Source of the DNA: DASVHS01 sp038244815
GTDB lineage: Bacteria > Acidobacteriota > Thermoanaerobaculia > Gp7-AA8
NCBI GenBank assembly: GCA_038244815.1
Contig: JBBRTB010000008.1
Coordinates: forward strand, 1-64,000
Reading direction: 5' to 3'
DNA: 64,000 bases
The translations under genes were made by a program, and so were the position numbers. The notes below the pieces were generated by a model. That model made no database searches. It was given only the letters and a program-made list of their open reading frames with translations, and was not told the DNA's origin. Below, in pieces: positions 8,995 through 18,000 of the stretch (the first letter of the stretch is position 1; each line of letters begins with the position of its first letter).

Positions 8995-10464
8995 TCACCC
9001 GAACGAGCGGATCTTCGGCCAAAGAGCCGCCAGCGGCACCTTCAATCCGCGGCAGACGAAGATCTCGGCGTGCTCCGACTCCTCGTTGTCGAGATGATGC
9101 GGGTTCGGGATCGTTCCGGCGAGTGTGATGGATGTGAAGCGCTGCTCCAGCCGGTCGCGGTGCACGCCCAGAACGATGAGCGTCTCCGGCGGCGGATCTC
9201 CCGGGCCACGCGCCCAGAATGAATTCACGCCGCTGATCGCCGGCGGCAAGCCGAAGCGCGGACCGTAGAGGTCGATCGCGCCCGCTTCGCCGTAGTTCGC
9301 GCAGAAGATCGCCGTCCGCTTCTGCTCCTCCGCCGGAATGGTCTTCCAGATCCGCGCGACCTCCGCCGTCATCTCCGGCCATCCGATCTCTTCCTTCAGG
9401 TCGCCGTTCTCCCTGATGGCGAACTGGCCGAGTGGCGAGTCGACCGGCGCGAGCGGCAGGATCGCCAGCGCGATCGACGCGCCGGCCAGCAGCGACACCG
9501 CCGCCGCCACGATCGTCAGCCGGCGCCACGGGATCATCACCGCTCCCGCCGCGAGCAGCATCGGATACACGGGAGCCATGTAGTAGCTGCGGCCGCGCGC
9601 GATCAGGAACAGGACGAACGGCACGATCGCCATCCACCCCAGGATGCGGAAGCGCCGCAGCGTTCGCGAGAAGAAAAGCGCGTACAGCCCTGTCGCCCAC
9701 AATGGAATCGTCACCGCGTTCGCGGCGACCCAGAGCTGCTCGGTGAGAAAGCCGGCGGTGCGGCCGATCCGCACATCGCGCGCGTCGATGCTCTTCAGGA
9801 AGTCGAGCGTGACGAAGAGGTTCCTCACCTGCCATACGAAGTGTGGCGCGACCATCACGACGGAGATCGCCACGCCTGTCCAGAACCAGCGGCTGCGCAG
9901 ATGCCGCCGCAACGGCGAGAAGAAAAAGCCGACGGCCAGGCCGGCGATCAGGAACGCGATCGTGTACTTCGTCATCGCGCCAAGGCCGAGCGCGACGCCG
10001 ATGCCGATCCACCATCGCGGATCGCCGCTCTCCACGAGCCTCACGACGAAGTACGCAACGAGCACCCACCAGAGGTAATCGAACGAGACGTATTGAAACA
10101 GCGAGCTCGCCGCGAGCGACACCGGAGCGATGGCCACGGCGATGGCCGCGATCCACTGCGCCGCCTTGCCGCCGCCGAGGTGTCTGGCGATGAGCGCGGC
10201 CAGGACGATGGCCACACTCTGCGCCGCCGCGGCCAGGAAGCGAAACCCGGTCAGCGAGTCGCCGAACGCCAAGAGCTCCAGACGTCCGAGCAGTGGGGTG
10301 AGCGGTGGATAGGCGACGAAGCCCCAGGCCAGGTGACGCGCATCGTCGAGCGTGGCCAGCTCGTCGCGATGAAACCCGTAACGGATGTTCGTCAGCGCGT
10401 GGAACGCCAGCTTCGCAATCGCGAAGGCGACCAGCGGCAGCGACTCACGAAGCGGTCGCTTCAA
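8995..10464 (-). CDS. GT39-like (ArnT/PMT family) membrane glycosyltransferase
   Basis: The 489-residue protein has about ten hydrophobic segments across residues 5-360 and a soluble C-terminal domain (about 365-489). Near the N-terminus it has YGFHRDELATLDDARHLAWG followed by YPPLTP, the acidic first-loop motif of the family (Asp/Glu coordinates the lipid-phosphate sugar). Such enzymes transfer sugars from polyprenyl phosphate to proteins or lipids on the outer face of the inner membrane. The true substrate cannot be read. It overlaps the end of nadA by 20 bp, so it sits in an operon with an unrelated metabolic gene. Confidence 0.85.
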   Translation of the reverse strand: MKRPLRESLPLVAFAIAKLAFHALTNIRYGFHRDELATLDDARHLAWGFVAYPPLTPLLGRLELLAFGDSLTGFRFLAAAAQSVAIVLAALIARHLGGGKAAQWIAAIAVAIAPVSLAASSLFQYVSFDYLWWVLVAYFVVRLVESGDPRWWIGIGVALGLGAMTKYTIAFLIAGLAVGFFFSPLRRHLRSRWFWTGVAISVVMVAPHFVWQVRNLFVTLDFLKSIDARDVRIGRTAGFLTEQLWVAANAVTIPLWATGLYALFFSRTLRRFRILGWMAIVPFVLFLIARGRSYYMAPVYPMLLAAGAVMIPWRRLTIVAAAVSLLAGASIALAILPLAPVDSPLGQFAIRENGDLKEEIGWPEMTAEVARIWKTIPAEEQKRTAIFCANYGEAGAIDLYGPRFGLPPAISGVNSFWARGPGDPPPETLIVLGVHRDRLEQRFTSITLAGTIPNPHHLDNEESEHAEIFVCRGLKVPLAALWPKIRSFG

Positions 10465-11434
10465 ACATCCTTCTCAACGCTCTCTCCGCAGGTACCCGAA
10501 CGTCTTCGGGAACGACGATCTCGTAGCGCATGAGTTTCAGCGAGTCGCGCACGTCCTCGAGCGTCGTCACTTTCATGAACGTGCAGAGCTTGCAGCCCTT
10601 GAGGAACTGCTTGTCCGGCACTTCCATGGCCAGCCGGTCGGAGAGCCCGCACTCGGTGACGACGAGGAAGCGCTTCGCCGGCCGCTCCTTCGCCCACTTC
10701 ACCATGCCCGAGGTCGACAGCACGGCGTCGGCGAGCGCCGCCACGTCGGGGCGGCACTCCGGATGGACGAGGATCTCCAGATCGGGATCGGCGTTGCGGA
10801 TGCGCGAGATCTCGTCGGGCGTGATCTGCTGGTGGACGTAGCAGAAGCCTTCCCACGGAATGATGTTCTTGTCCGGCACCTGCTGCGCGACGTGGTTGGC
10901 GAGATTGCGGTCGGGCACGAACAGGATGTTCTTGTTCGGCAGCGTGCCGACGACTTTCGCGGCGTTCCCCGAGGTCACGATCACGTCGGAGAGCGCTTTT
11001 ACCGCGGCCGTGGTGTTCACGTAGCTGACGACGGCCAGATCGGGATACTCCTTCTTCAGTTCCGCGATCCGCGCCTGGAGATCCTCGGCGGGCGCGGAGT
11101 CGGCGAGCTGGCAGCCGGCCATGAGGTTCGGCAGGAGCACGGTCCGCGACGGATTCACGATCTTCGCCGTCTCGGCCATGAAGTGGACGCCGCAGAAGTC
11201 GATGACGTCGGCTTCCTTGACCTTCGAGGCCATCAGCGCCAGCTCGAGCGAGTCGCCGACGAAGTCGGCGATCTTCAGGATCTCCGGGCGATAGTAGTTG
11301 TGCGCGACGATCACCGCGTTGCGCTGCTTCTTGAGCGCGCGGATCTCCTCATGCAGCTCCTCGAACCCGCGCACCTCCTCCTCGGAGTAGTCGTAGGTTT
11401 TCGTTCGGCTCAGCTCTTCGAAAAGCGTGGACAT
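10445..11434 (-). CDS. nadA: Quinolinate synthase
   Basis: NadA condenses iminoaspartate with dihydroxyacetone phosphate to quinolinate in NAD synthesis, using a [4Fe-4S] cluster. The 329-residue protein has AHNYYRPEI, VDFVGDSLELA-like substrate residues, and cluster cysteines in IDFCGVHFMAE, VHPECRPDV and GCKLCTFMK. NadB and NadC are not in the window. I give the ATG at 11434; a TTG at 11455 (seven residues longer) is possible, since a TAGAAT box lies 9 bp before it. The GT39-like gene overlaps its end. Confidence 0.95.
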   Translation of the reverse strand: MSTLFEELSRTKTYDYSEEEVRGFEELHEEIRALKKQRNAVIVAHNYYRPEILKIADFVGDSLELALMASKVKEADVIDFCGVHFMAETAKIVNPSRTVLLPNLMAGCQLADSAPAEDLQARIAELKKEYPDLAVVSYVNTTAAVKALSDVIVTSGNAAKVVGTLPNKNILFVPDRNLANHVAQQVPDKNIIPWEGFCYVHQQITPDEISRIRNADPDLEILVHPECRPDVAALADAVLSTSGMVKWAKERPAKRFLVVTECGLSDRLAMEVPDKQFLKGCKLCTFMKVTTLEDVRDSLKLMRYEIVVPEDVRVPAERALRRMFEATAS

Positions 11435-11464
11435 ACCCGTTTCAACCGTCGCCAAAGCGGCGAC

Positions 11465-11470
11465 ATTCTA
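11465..11470 (-). promoter_or_regulatory. -10 box of nadA
   Basis: TAGAAT on the minus strand, 9 bp before the TTG at 11455 and 30 bp before the ATG at 11434. It fits a short-leader transcript starting at about 11457. Confidence 0.5.
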
Positions 11471-11493
11471 CTTGTTCGCCACGCGCGCCCCGT

Positions 11494-11556
11494 CATTCTG
11501 CCTTTTGCATTCTGCATTTTGCATTCTGCATTCTGCATTTTGCATTTCCCATTCAG
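11494..11556 (+). repeat. Heptamer tandem array, nine units of CATTYTG
   Basis: Nine consecutive 7-bp units (cattctg, ccttttg, cattctg, cattttg, cattctg, cattctg, cattttg, catttcc, cattcag) fill the space between the nadA promoter and the end of the Smr gene. The last unit includes the Smr stop codon (minus strand). See the findings for the other arrays. Confidence 0.9.
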
Positions 11557-11843
11557 CCAACCCCATCGGCCGCCCGCAGAACCACCACGGTCGCCCCCCA
11601 CCCCCCTCCCGAACCATCGGCGTCGTGAAAGTCCTCGACGAAATCGAGCTTCCGCAGCAGGGACTGGATGATCTCGCGCTGCACGCCGATTCCGCGTCCA
11701 TGGATGAGCCGGACCTGGCGGAATCCGCGTTCGCGCGCGGCCATCAGATACTCGCGCGCCACGTCGCGAACCTCTGCCGGCAGAAAGGGATGGAGGTCGA
11801 TCGTATCCTCGATCGGAAGCTCGAACGGCTCGTCCGGCTGCAC
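11553..11843 (-). CDS. Stand-alone Smr-domain protein
   Basis: The 96-residue protein is essentially one Smr domain: DLHPFLPAEVRDVAREYLMAA, then VRLIHGRGIGVQREIIQSLL with the HGxG motif, as in the C-terminus of MutS2, where the domain is a nuclease or nucleic-acid-binding module. The GTG start at 11843 is supported by a TATAAC box 7 bp upstream and by the divergent MglA promoter. The C-terminus is glycine-rich (DGSGGGWGATVVVL). Function without a partner domain is unknown; RNA or DNA cleavage is plausible. Confidence 0.85.
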   Translation of the reverse strand: MQPDEPFELPIEDTIDLHPFLPAEVRDVAREYLMAARERGFRQVRLIHGRGIGVQREIIQSLLRKLDFVEDFHDADGSGGGWGATVVVLRAADGVG

Positions 11844-11850
11844 TCCCTAC

Positions 11851-11858
11851 GTTATACT
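11851..11858. promoter_or_regulatory. Overlapping bidirectional -10 boxes between smr and mglA
   Basis: The 8-bp sequence gttatact reads TATAAC on the minus strand (11851-11856), 7 bp from the Smr GTG, and TATACT on the plus strand (11853-11858), 10 bp from the MglA ATG. The two start codons are only 25 bp apart. Confidence 0.65.
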
Positions 11859-11868
11859 CTTCCTCCCA

Positions 11869-12939
11869 ATGGTCCTCTTCAATCACGCCACGCGTGAGAT
11901 GACCGCCAAGATCGTCTACTACGGCCCCGGACTGTGCGGGAAGACGACGAATCTCATGGTCATCTTCGACAAGCTCGACCCGAAATCGAAGGGGAAGATG
12001 CTGTCGCTGGCCACAAAGACGGACCGTACGCTCTTTTTCGACCTCCTGCCGGTGGATATCGGCAAGGTCGGGAACTTCAACCTGAAGATCCAGCTCTATA
12101 CCGTCCCCGGCCAGGTCTTCTACAACGAGACGCGCAAGCTGGTCCTGAGGGGGGCGGACGCGATCGTCTTCGTCGCCGACTCGCAGCGCTCCATGGTCGA
12201 CTCGACCAAGGAGAGTTTCAAGAATCTCCTCGACAACATGAAGGAGAACCAGATCGACCCGGACGACACGCCGATCGTCATTCAGTACAACAAGCGCGAC
12301 ATCCCAGGCGTCCCTCCCGTGGAGGATCTCGAGGAGCTCCTCGGCCTGGAGGGGTTCCCGCACACCGAAGCCTCGGCACTCAAGGGCGACGGCGTCATGG
12401 AGACGTTCAAGCTCGTCTCCAAGATGACGGCCAAGCATCTCTTCAACCGGCTCAAGGGAAAGGGCGAGCCGATCGACCGGAAGAAGGCGGCGGCTACCTC
12501 AAAGGCGGCCGCGAAGGAAAAGTCGAAACCGGCACGCGAGCCTGTGATCGAAGAAGCGCCGCCGCTCGACGAAGCGCCGTCACCGTTCCCGGAAACCGTG
12601 CCCTTTCCCGAGGCCGCGGACAATCCCTTCGATGCCGGATACGAGAAGATGGAAGAGGTCTCGCTCGAACAATTGCTCCAGGAAGGGCGGGAGCGCCCGG
12701 CCACCTTTGCCGGGAACATCGCCGTCCCCATCGAGGACGACGACGTCGAGGAGATCGGTGCCGAGCACATGGTCGACGAGACGCCCGCCGCGGTAGCCGT
12801 GATGGACGCGCCGAAGCGGAAGAGCGCCTCGTCGGGCGGCGACGTCGACTCGCTCCGCAAGCAGCACCGCGCCGAGCTCGAGTCGATCCTGCGCGAACTC
12901 GAGAAGCTCACCGCCAGAGTCCGCCAGCAACTGGGCTGA
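11869..12939 (+). CDS. mglA: MglA-type Ras-like GTPase with long acidic C-terminal extension
   Basis: Residues 1-195 match MglA, the small GTPase that sets polarity and motility in Myxococcus: P-loop YYGPGLCGKTTN, LYTVPGQVFYNETRKLVL (switch 2), and the NKRD base-recognition motif. MglA is about 195 residues; this protein has 356. The extra part is Lys/Ala-rich (about 195-220), then acidic and Pro-rich, and ends in a short coiled coil (RKQHRAELESILRELEKLTARVRQQL). No MglB or roadblock gene is adjacent. The ATG at 11869 is fixed by the family start MVLFNHATREMTAKIVYYGP and by TATACT 10 bp upstream. Confidence 0.93.
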   Translation: MVLFNHATREMTAKIVYYGPGLCGKTTNLMVIFDKLDPKSKGKMLSLATKTDRTLFFDLLPVDIGKVGNFNLKIQLYTVPGQVFYNETRKLVLRGADAIVFVADSQRSMVDSTKESFKNLLDNMKENQIDPDDTPIVIQYNKRDIPGVPPVEDLEELLGLEGFPHTEASALKGDGVMETFKLVSKMTAKHLFNRLKGKGEPIDRKKAAATSKAAAKEKSKPAREPVIEEAPPLDEAPSPFPETVPFPEAADNPFDAGYEKMEEVSLEQLLQEGRERPATFAGNIAVPIEDDDVEEIGAEHMVDETPAAVAVMDAPKRKSASSGGDVDSLRKQHRAELESILRELEKLTARVRQQLG

Positions 12940-12977
12940 CACCGCTTCTCGCCGCTCCCGGAAAGAGACGGTCGTTG

Positions 12978-12983
12978 TACAAT
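12978..12983 (+). promoter_or_regulatory. -10 box of the lipoprotein gene
   Basis: TACAAT, followed 33 bp later by an ATG with a good ribosome site (CGGAGGATTACCC). This gene has a conventional leader, unlike many neighbours. Confidence 0.55.
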
Positions 12984-13015
12984 CACTCACCCCAAAATCA
13001 ATCGGAGGATTACCC

Positions 13016-13804
13016 ATGCGTCGCACTCTTCTGGCAGGACTGTGTCTCACCATCGCTCTTACCGGCTGTCGGGCCAAGGAGCTCGCCGACAAACTCTCCA
13101 TCTCCCGCGATCTCGAAAAGAACGGCACGACCGATCTGATGAAGAAGATCGGCGATGACAAGTACACCCCACCCGCTGACGGAAAGCTCACCGACGGTCA
13201 GGTGCAGATGTACCTGAAAGTCCGCGAGCACGAGAAGCAAATCGCCCAGGTGGCGAAAGCGGAGGCACAGCAGCATGCCGACGCCGCGAAGAAAGCGGGC
13301 GAGAAGTCGCTGGCCGGACTCGTGGAAGGATTCAAGACCATGGGCTCGGTCGCTGACCTCGTCACCGCCGACCTTCGCGCTGCCAAAGACCTCGGCTACA
13401 ACACCCAGGAGTACATGTGGGTGAAGGGCCAGATCCTCGCTGTCAGCACCTCGGCGATGTCCGAGAAGATGGGCGAGGCGATGCAGGCCAGCATGGACCA
13501 GACCATCGCGCAGACGAAGAAGGCCTACGACGAGGCGACCGACGAGAACGCGAAGAAGATGTACAAGGAAACGCTCGACGCCTTCGAGAAGCAGAAGCAG
13601 GAGTCAGCCTCTTCGAAGGAGCAGGAAGATCCCGCGCTCGCCTACAACAAGCAGATCGTCTCCAAGTATGAGAATGCCCTGAACGCGTACGCCCAGGAGA
13701 TCGCGAAGTACAGCGACGAGAAGCCGGGCGAGACCGAAAAGAAGATGCAGGACTGGCAGAAGGAGATGGACAAGTCCATCGCCGACGCGAAGAAATCGCA
13801 GTAG
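13016..13804 (+). CDS. Helical lipoprotein of unknown function
   Basis: The 262-residue protein has a lipoprotein signal peptide with lipobox LTGC (Cys18), so it should be anchored to a membrane facing the periplasm. The mature part is Lys/Glu/Ala-rich and almost entirely helical, with coiled-coil stretches (HEKQIAQVAKAEAQQHADAA; EKMGEAMQASMDQTIAQTKK; YAQEIAKYSDEK). I do not recognise a family. CGGAGG precedes the ATG. It stands as a single gene between a TACAAT promoter and a perfect 13-bp hairpin. Confidence 0.8.
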   Translation: MRRTLLAGLCLTIALTGCRAKELADKLSISRDLEKNGTTDLMKKIGDDKYTPPADGKLTDGQVQMYLKVREHEKQIAQVAKAEAQQHADAAKKAGEKSLAGLVEGFKTMGSVADLVTADLRAAKDLGYNTQEYMWVKGQILAVSTSAMSEKMGEAMQASMDQTIAQTKKAYDEATDENAKKMYKETLDAFEKQKQESASSKEQEDPALAYNKQIVSKYENALNAYAQEIAKYSDEKPGETEKKMQDWQKEMDKSIADAKKSQ

Positions 13805-13808
13805 TGTA

Positions 13809-13838
13809 GAGGGTGCAGGACTGAAGTCCTGCACCCTC
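13809..13838 (+). terminator. Perfect 13-bp hairpin between the lipoprotein and thrC
   Basis: gagggtgcaggac, loop tgaa, then its exact complement. The hairpin begins 4 bp after the lipoprotein stop and ends 5 bp before the thrC ATG. No T-run follows, so termination is uncertain; it could occlude thrC translation when transcribed. Confidence 0.6.
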
Positions 13839-13843
13839 CATTC

Positions 13844-14971
13844 ATGCGCACGTTCCCTCTCCGCATCGAGTGTTCCCACTGCGCGGCGCGGTATGCGCCG
13901 CGCGCGCTTCACAACCTCTGCACGCAGTGCGGCGGACCGCTCCTCGTGCAGTACGACCTCTCCCCCGCTCCGGAGTTGCGGCAAAAGACGCGGCTCCGCG
14001 CCTGCACCATGTGGCGTTTCGCCGAGGTGCTGCCGGTGGAGGAGTCGGACGAGATCGTCTCCCTTGGTGAAGGCTCGACGCCTCTTCTGGCGTCGCGTAC
14101 GCGGGAGCGTCTCTTCATCAAGGACGAGTCGAAGAATCCAACACGTTCGTTCAAGTCGCGGGGCATGGCCGCCGCGGTGACGATGGCGAAGAACCTCGGC
14201 GCGCGGAGTCTGGCCACTCCGACGGCCGGCAATGCCGGCGCGGCACTCTCCGCCTACGGAGCGCGGGCCGGACTGCCCGTGTTCGTGGCCATGCCGCAGG
14301 ACACGCCCCGCTCGATCGTCGACGAGTGCCGGTCGTACGGCGCGGAGGTCGAGCTCGTGGCCGGAGTGATCACCGACGCCGGCAAGCGCGTGCAGAAGTA
14401 CATCGCCGAGAACGGCGGCTTCGACCTCTCGACGCTGAAGGAGCCGTATCGCGTCGAGGGAAAGAAAATCATGGGCTACGAGCTCCTCGACGACCTCGGA
14501 CGCCTCCCCGACGCGATCCTCTATCCGACCGGAGGCGGTACAGGCCTCATCGGCATGTGGAAAGCGTTCGACGAGATGGAGCGTCTGGGATGGATCGGCG
14601 CACAGCGGCCGCGCATGTTCACGGTGCAGTCGAGCGGTTGCGCTCCCATCGTACGCGCGTTCGAGCAGGGTCTGGAGACAGCGCCGGAGTGGGAATCGCC
14701 GCGGACCTCCGCCTGGGGCCTGCGCGTTCCCCGGGCCGTCGGCGACCGGCTGATGCTGCGCGCGCTGCGGGAGTCGCACGGCGGCGCCGTCGCCGTCGAC
14801 GAAAATCGTATCGAGTCCGGAGCGGCGGAGCTGAGAACGCGGGAAGGTATCGACGCCGGCCCCGAGGCCGGGGCGGCACTGCTCGCCTACGACGCGCTGC
14901 GGCAGAGCGGCGCGCTGCAGGATCGGGAAACCGTCGTGCTCTTCAATACCGGCGGGAACAAATACCAGTGA
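13844..14971 (+). CDS. thrC: Threonine synthase
   Basis: The 375-residue PLP enzyme converts O-phosphohomoserine to threonine. It has an N-terminal zinc-ribbon-like segment (CSHCAARY at about 10-13, CTQCGG at about 28-31), the PLP lysine in PTRSFKSRG, TAGNAGAALSAYGARAG and the phosphate-binding glycine loop PTGGGTGLIGMW. This zinc-containing form is found in many bacteria. No hom or thrB lies nearby. A PLP enzyme of the related cysteate synthase group is the main alternative. There is no clear Shine-Dalgarno sequence; a hairpin sits directly before the ATG. Confidence 0.9.
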   Translation: MRTFPLRIECSHCAARYAPRALHNLCTQCGGPLLVQYDLSPAPELRQKTRLRACTMWRFAEVLPVEESDEIVSLGEGSTPLLASRTRERLFIKDESKNPTRSFKSRGMAAAVTMAKNLGARSLATPTAGNAGAALSAYGARAGLPVFVAMPQDTPRSIVDECRSYGAEVELVAGVITDAGKRVQKYIAENGGFDLSTLKEPYRVEGKKIMGYELLDDLGRLPDAILYPTGGGTGLIGMWKAFDEMERLGWIGAQRPRMFTVQSSGCAPIVRAFEQGLETAPEWESPRTSAWGLRVPRAVGDRLMLRALRESHGGAVAVDENRIESGAAELRTREGIDAGPEAGAALLAYDALRQSGALQDRETVVLFNTGGNKYQ

Positions 14972-14985
14972 TTATTTGCAGCCTG

Positions 14986-14991
14986 TACAAT
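14986..14991 (+). promoter_or_regulatory. -10 box of the large secreted protein gene
   Basis: TACAAT, 35 bp before the ATG at 15027. A GAGGG lies just before the ATG as a plausible ribosome site. Confidence 0.5.
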
Positions 14992-15026
14992 AACCGCGAA
15001 GTCTCAGCAAGAAGAGTCGAGGGCGC

Positions 15027-18000
15027 ATGAAACGCTACATTCTGGCGGTAACGCTGTTTGCCGCAACACTGTCCGTGACGGCGGTACAGGCACAGTCGTG
15101 TCCGGCCATCGATGTCAGTCCGTCTGTGTTTCCCGATGCCACTCTCAATATCGCCTATACGCAAGGCCTCTCCGCCACGGGCGGCGCCTCTCCGTATGCG
15201 TACGGCGTGAGCTCGGGTTCCATCCCTCCCGGCCTGCGGATCATCTCCGACCGCCTCAAGGGAACTCCGACTTCCGCGGGAACCTACTCGTTCACGATCA
15301 TCGCCATCGACGTGAACGCGTGCCTGGGCAATCGCGCCTACACCATGAAGGTCATCAATCCGGCAAACAGTTGTCAGCCCGTGACGCTGTCACCGAGCGT
15401 GATTCCGAGCGCAGTGACCGGGCGTTTGTACGGTACTAAATTCACGGCGTTCAGCGCGACGAGCACCAGCTTCACGTTCGCGTTCCAGGGCACCCTTCCT
15501 CCCGGCCTCGGATTCCTCAACCAGACGCTCACCGGTACTCCGAACAAGCCCGGCGTGTACGAGTTCGACATCGTGGCGACCGACACAGCGCCCGCCCACT
15601 GCGCGGGCACGCAGCATTACGAGCTGACAGTGGTGCCGGCGGGATGCCCTGAGGACGTCGTCAGCGTCTTTTCTCCGCCCAGCAACGCGAACTTCGACGC
15701 GTCGCAGTCGATCCTTTTCGCCTGGACGGCGGTGCCCGGAGCGACGCGCTATGAGGTCCTGGTGTCGAGTGACAACGGAGCGACGTTTAAAACCGCGGCC
15801 ACCACGCCCAACGGGTCGACGACCTCGTCGGCGATCACGCTCGGGCCCGGAAAGTATCTCGGCGTCGTTCGAACGATCTTCAGTACCAACTGCGATACGC
15901 GCTCGGCGCTGGCCCGATTCACAGTCGGTGGGACTGCTTGTGGCACGACCCCTCCCACGCCGATGGCGCCGAAGAACAACGACGTCAGCAGCGACACATC
16001 GGTGACGTTCGCCTGGACGACCGTGCCAAACGCCACGTCCTACGAGGTGTTCACGTCGCTCAACGATGGTCCGTTCACCGATATCGGCGGAACGGGCGGC
16101 ACGTCGCTCACGCGCCTGCTTCAACCGGGAACGATCGACTGGTACGTGGAAGCGCGATTCGCGACGTGCGCCGCGGTGCGCTCGGCGACGACGCGCTTCA
16201 CGGTCGCGCCGGCGCAATGCGGCAGCGGCGCGATCTCGCCGCAGTCGCCCGCAAACGGCGCGACGGTGTCGTCACCCGTGACGTTCTCCTGGACCGGCAT
16301 TTCCGGCGCCAGCGCCTATCGCATCTGGGCCGGCGTGGATGGAAAAGCAGCGATCAACGTGGCCCGGGTGACGACAACGACGGCCACCGTGCCGCTGATG
16401 AGCGGCGCGATCGACTGGTACGTCGAGGCGCTGTTCGCGAATTGTCCGTCGGTCGTGTCTCCGCACGCGCAGTTCACCGTGCCGCGCGCGGCAGCCTGCG
16501 GCACGGCCGCGCCGGTGCTCGTCTCGCCGATCGATACGGACGTCACCAGCCCGGTCACGTTCCACTGGAACGCTGCATCAGGAGCGGTTGCCTATCACCT
16601 CTGGATCGCCGCCACGGGCGACGCATTCGCCGGTGCCGGACTGACGGCGGGCACGCAACTCACGCAGGCCCTCGCCTCGGGCTCTTACTCGTGGTACGTC
16701 GATGCGATCGCCGCGGGCTGTCCGCCGGTTTCGTCGCCGGCAGCGAACTTTCGCATTCCGGAGACGGCAAACTGCAGCGGCCAGGCACCGGTGATCCTCA
16801 CGCCGGCCAACAACGCCTCACAGACTTCGCCGGTCACGTTCACCTGGACGCCGGCCAGCGGCGCTACCGAGTATCGCGTATTCGCGTCTGTCGACGGCGG
16901 CGCGGTAAAGCTCGTGGGCAGGAACGATGACCCCACGCTCACCACCGCGATGCCGCCGGGTACGATCTCATGGTTCGTCGAAGCGGCTTTCGACGGATGC
17001 CCGGGAACGCACTCGCAGCCGTCGCGATTCACCGTCCCGCAGGCCACCAACTGTCCGCAGGTCAAACCCGTACTGCTCTCGCCGGCAAATGGCGCAAGCG
17101 GCACCGTCAGTCCCGTGACGTTCAACTGGACGCCGGTGGCCGGCGCTGTCCGTTATATCGTCATCGTCAGGGCGGCGCGGGGCGCCGCGGCGGCTATCGG
17201 CGACACCACCGCGACGCAGATTCAACGCGACGTTCCGGTCGGTGACCTCGAATGGTGGGTCATCGCCCTCGGCTCCGGCTGCAACGGCGTCGTCTCCGAC
17301 CACAACAAGTTCAAGGTGCCGGATCCCGCGGGATGCGACAGCCGCCGTCCGCATCCGCTGGCACCCGCGGACGATGCCAGCGACGTTGCTTCTCCCGTTC
17401 ACTTCGCGTGGACGAAGTCGGCCAACGCCAAGTCGTATCGGCTTTTTGCGGCCATCAACGGCGACGAGCCGGCGCTCGTGGCCACGACCACGTCGAACGA
17501 GATCTCCGTTCCCATGCCCGCGGGCAACGTGCGGTGGTCCGTCGAAGCGGTGTTCGATTCGTGTCCGGCCCTCTTCTCCGCGCTCAACCACGTCAGAGTG
17601 GCCGGGGCGTCGACGACGTGCCAGGCTCCGAGCCGTCCTGTGGCATACGTCGTTGCCCAGGTCCTGTCGGGCACCGATTACAACGTGCGCTGGACGGGCG
17701 TTCCGAACGCCAGCGTGTACGAGCTGCAGGAAGCGACCGCCGGGAGCTTCGCGAACGCCGCCACGACGACCGTGACCGCTGTCAGCGCGCACTTCACACG
17801 CACCGCAAGCACGGCACCGGTGCCGTACTTCTATCGCGTGCGCGCCGTCAGCGCATGCAGCGATGACCGCAGTGGCTGGTCGAGAGTGGCGGCCACGCGG
17901 GTCATTCCGCCCGACACCGTGGCCACGCGCGAGCGTGCCACGGCCGATCTGGCCACCGAGAATCCCGTCGTCCAGACCATCGCCATCGGGCCGGAATCCG

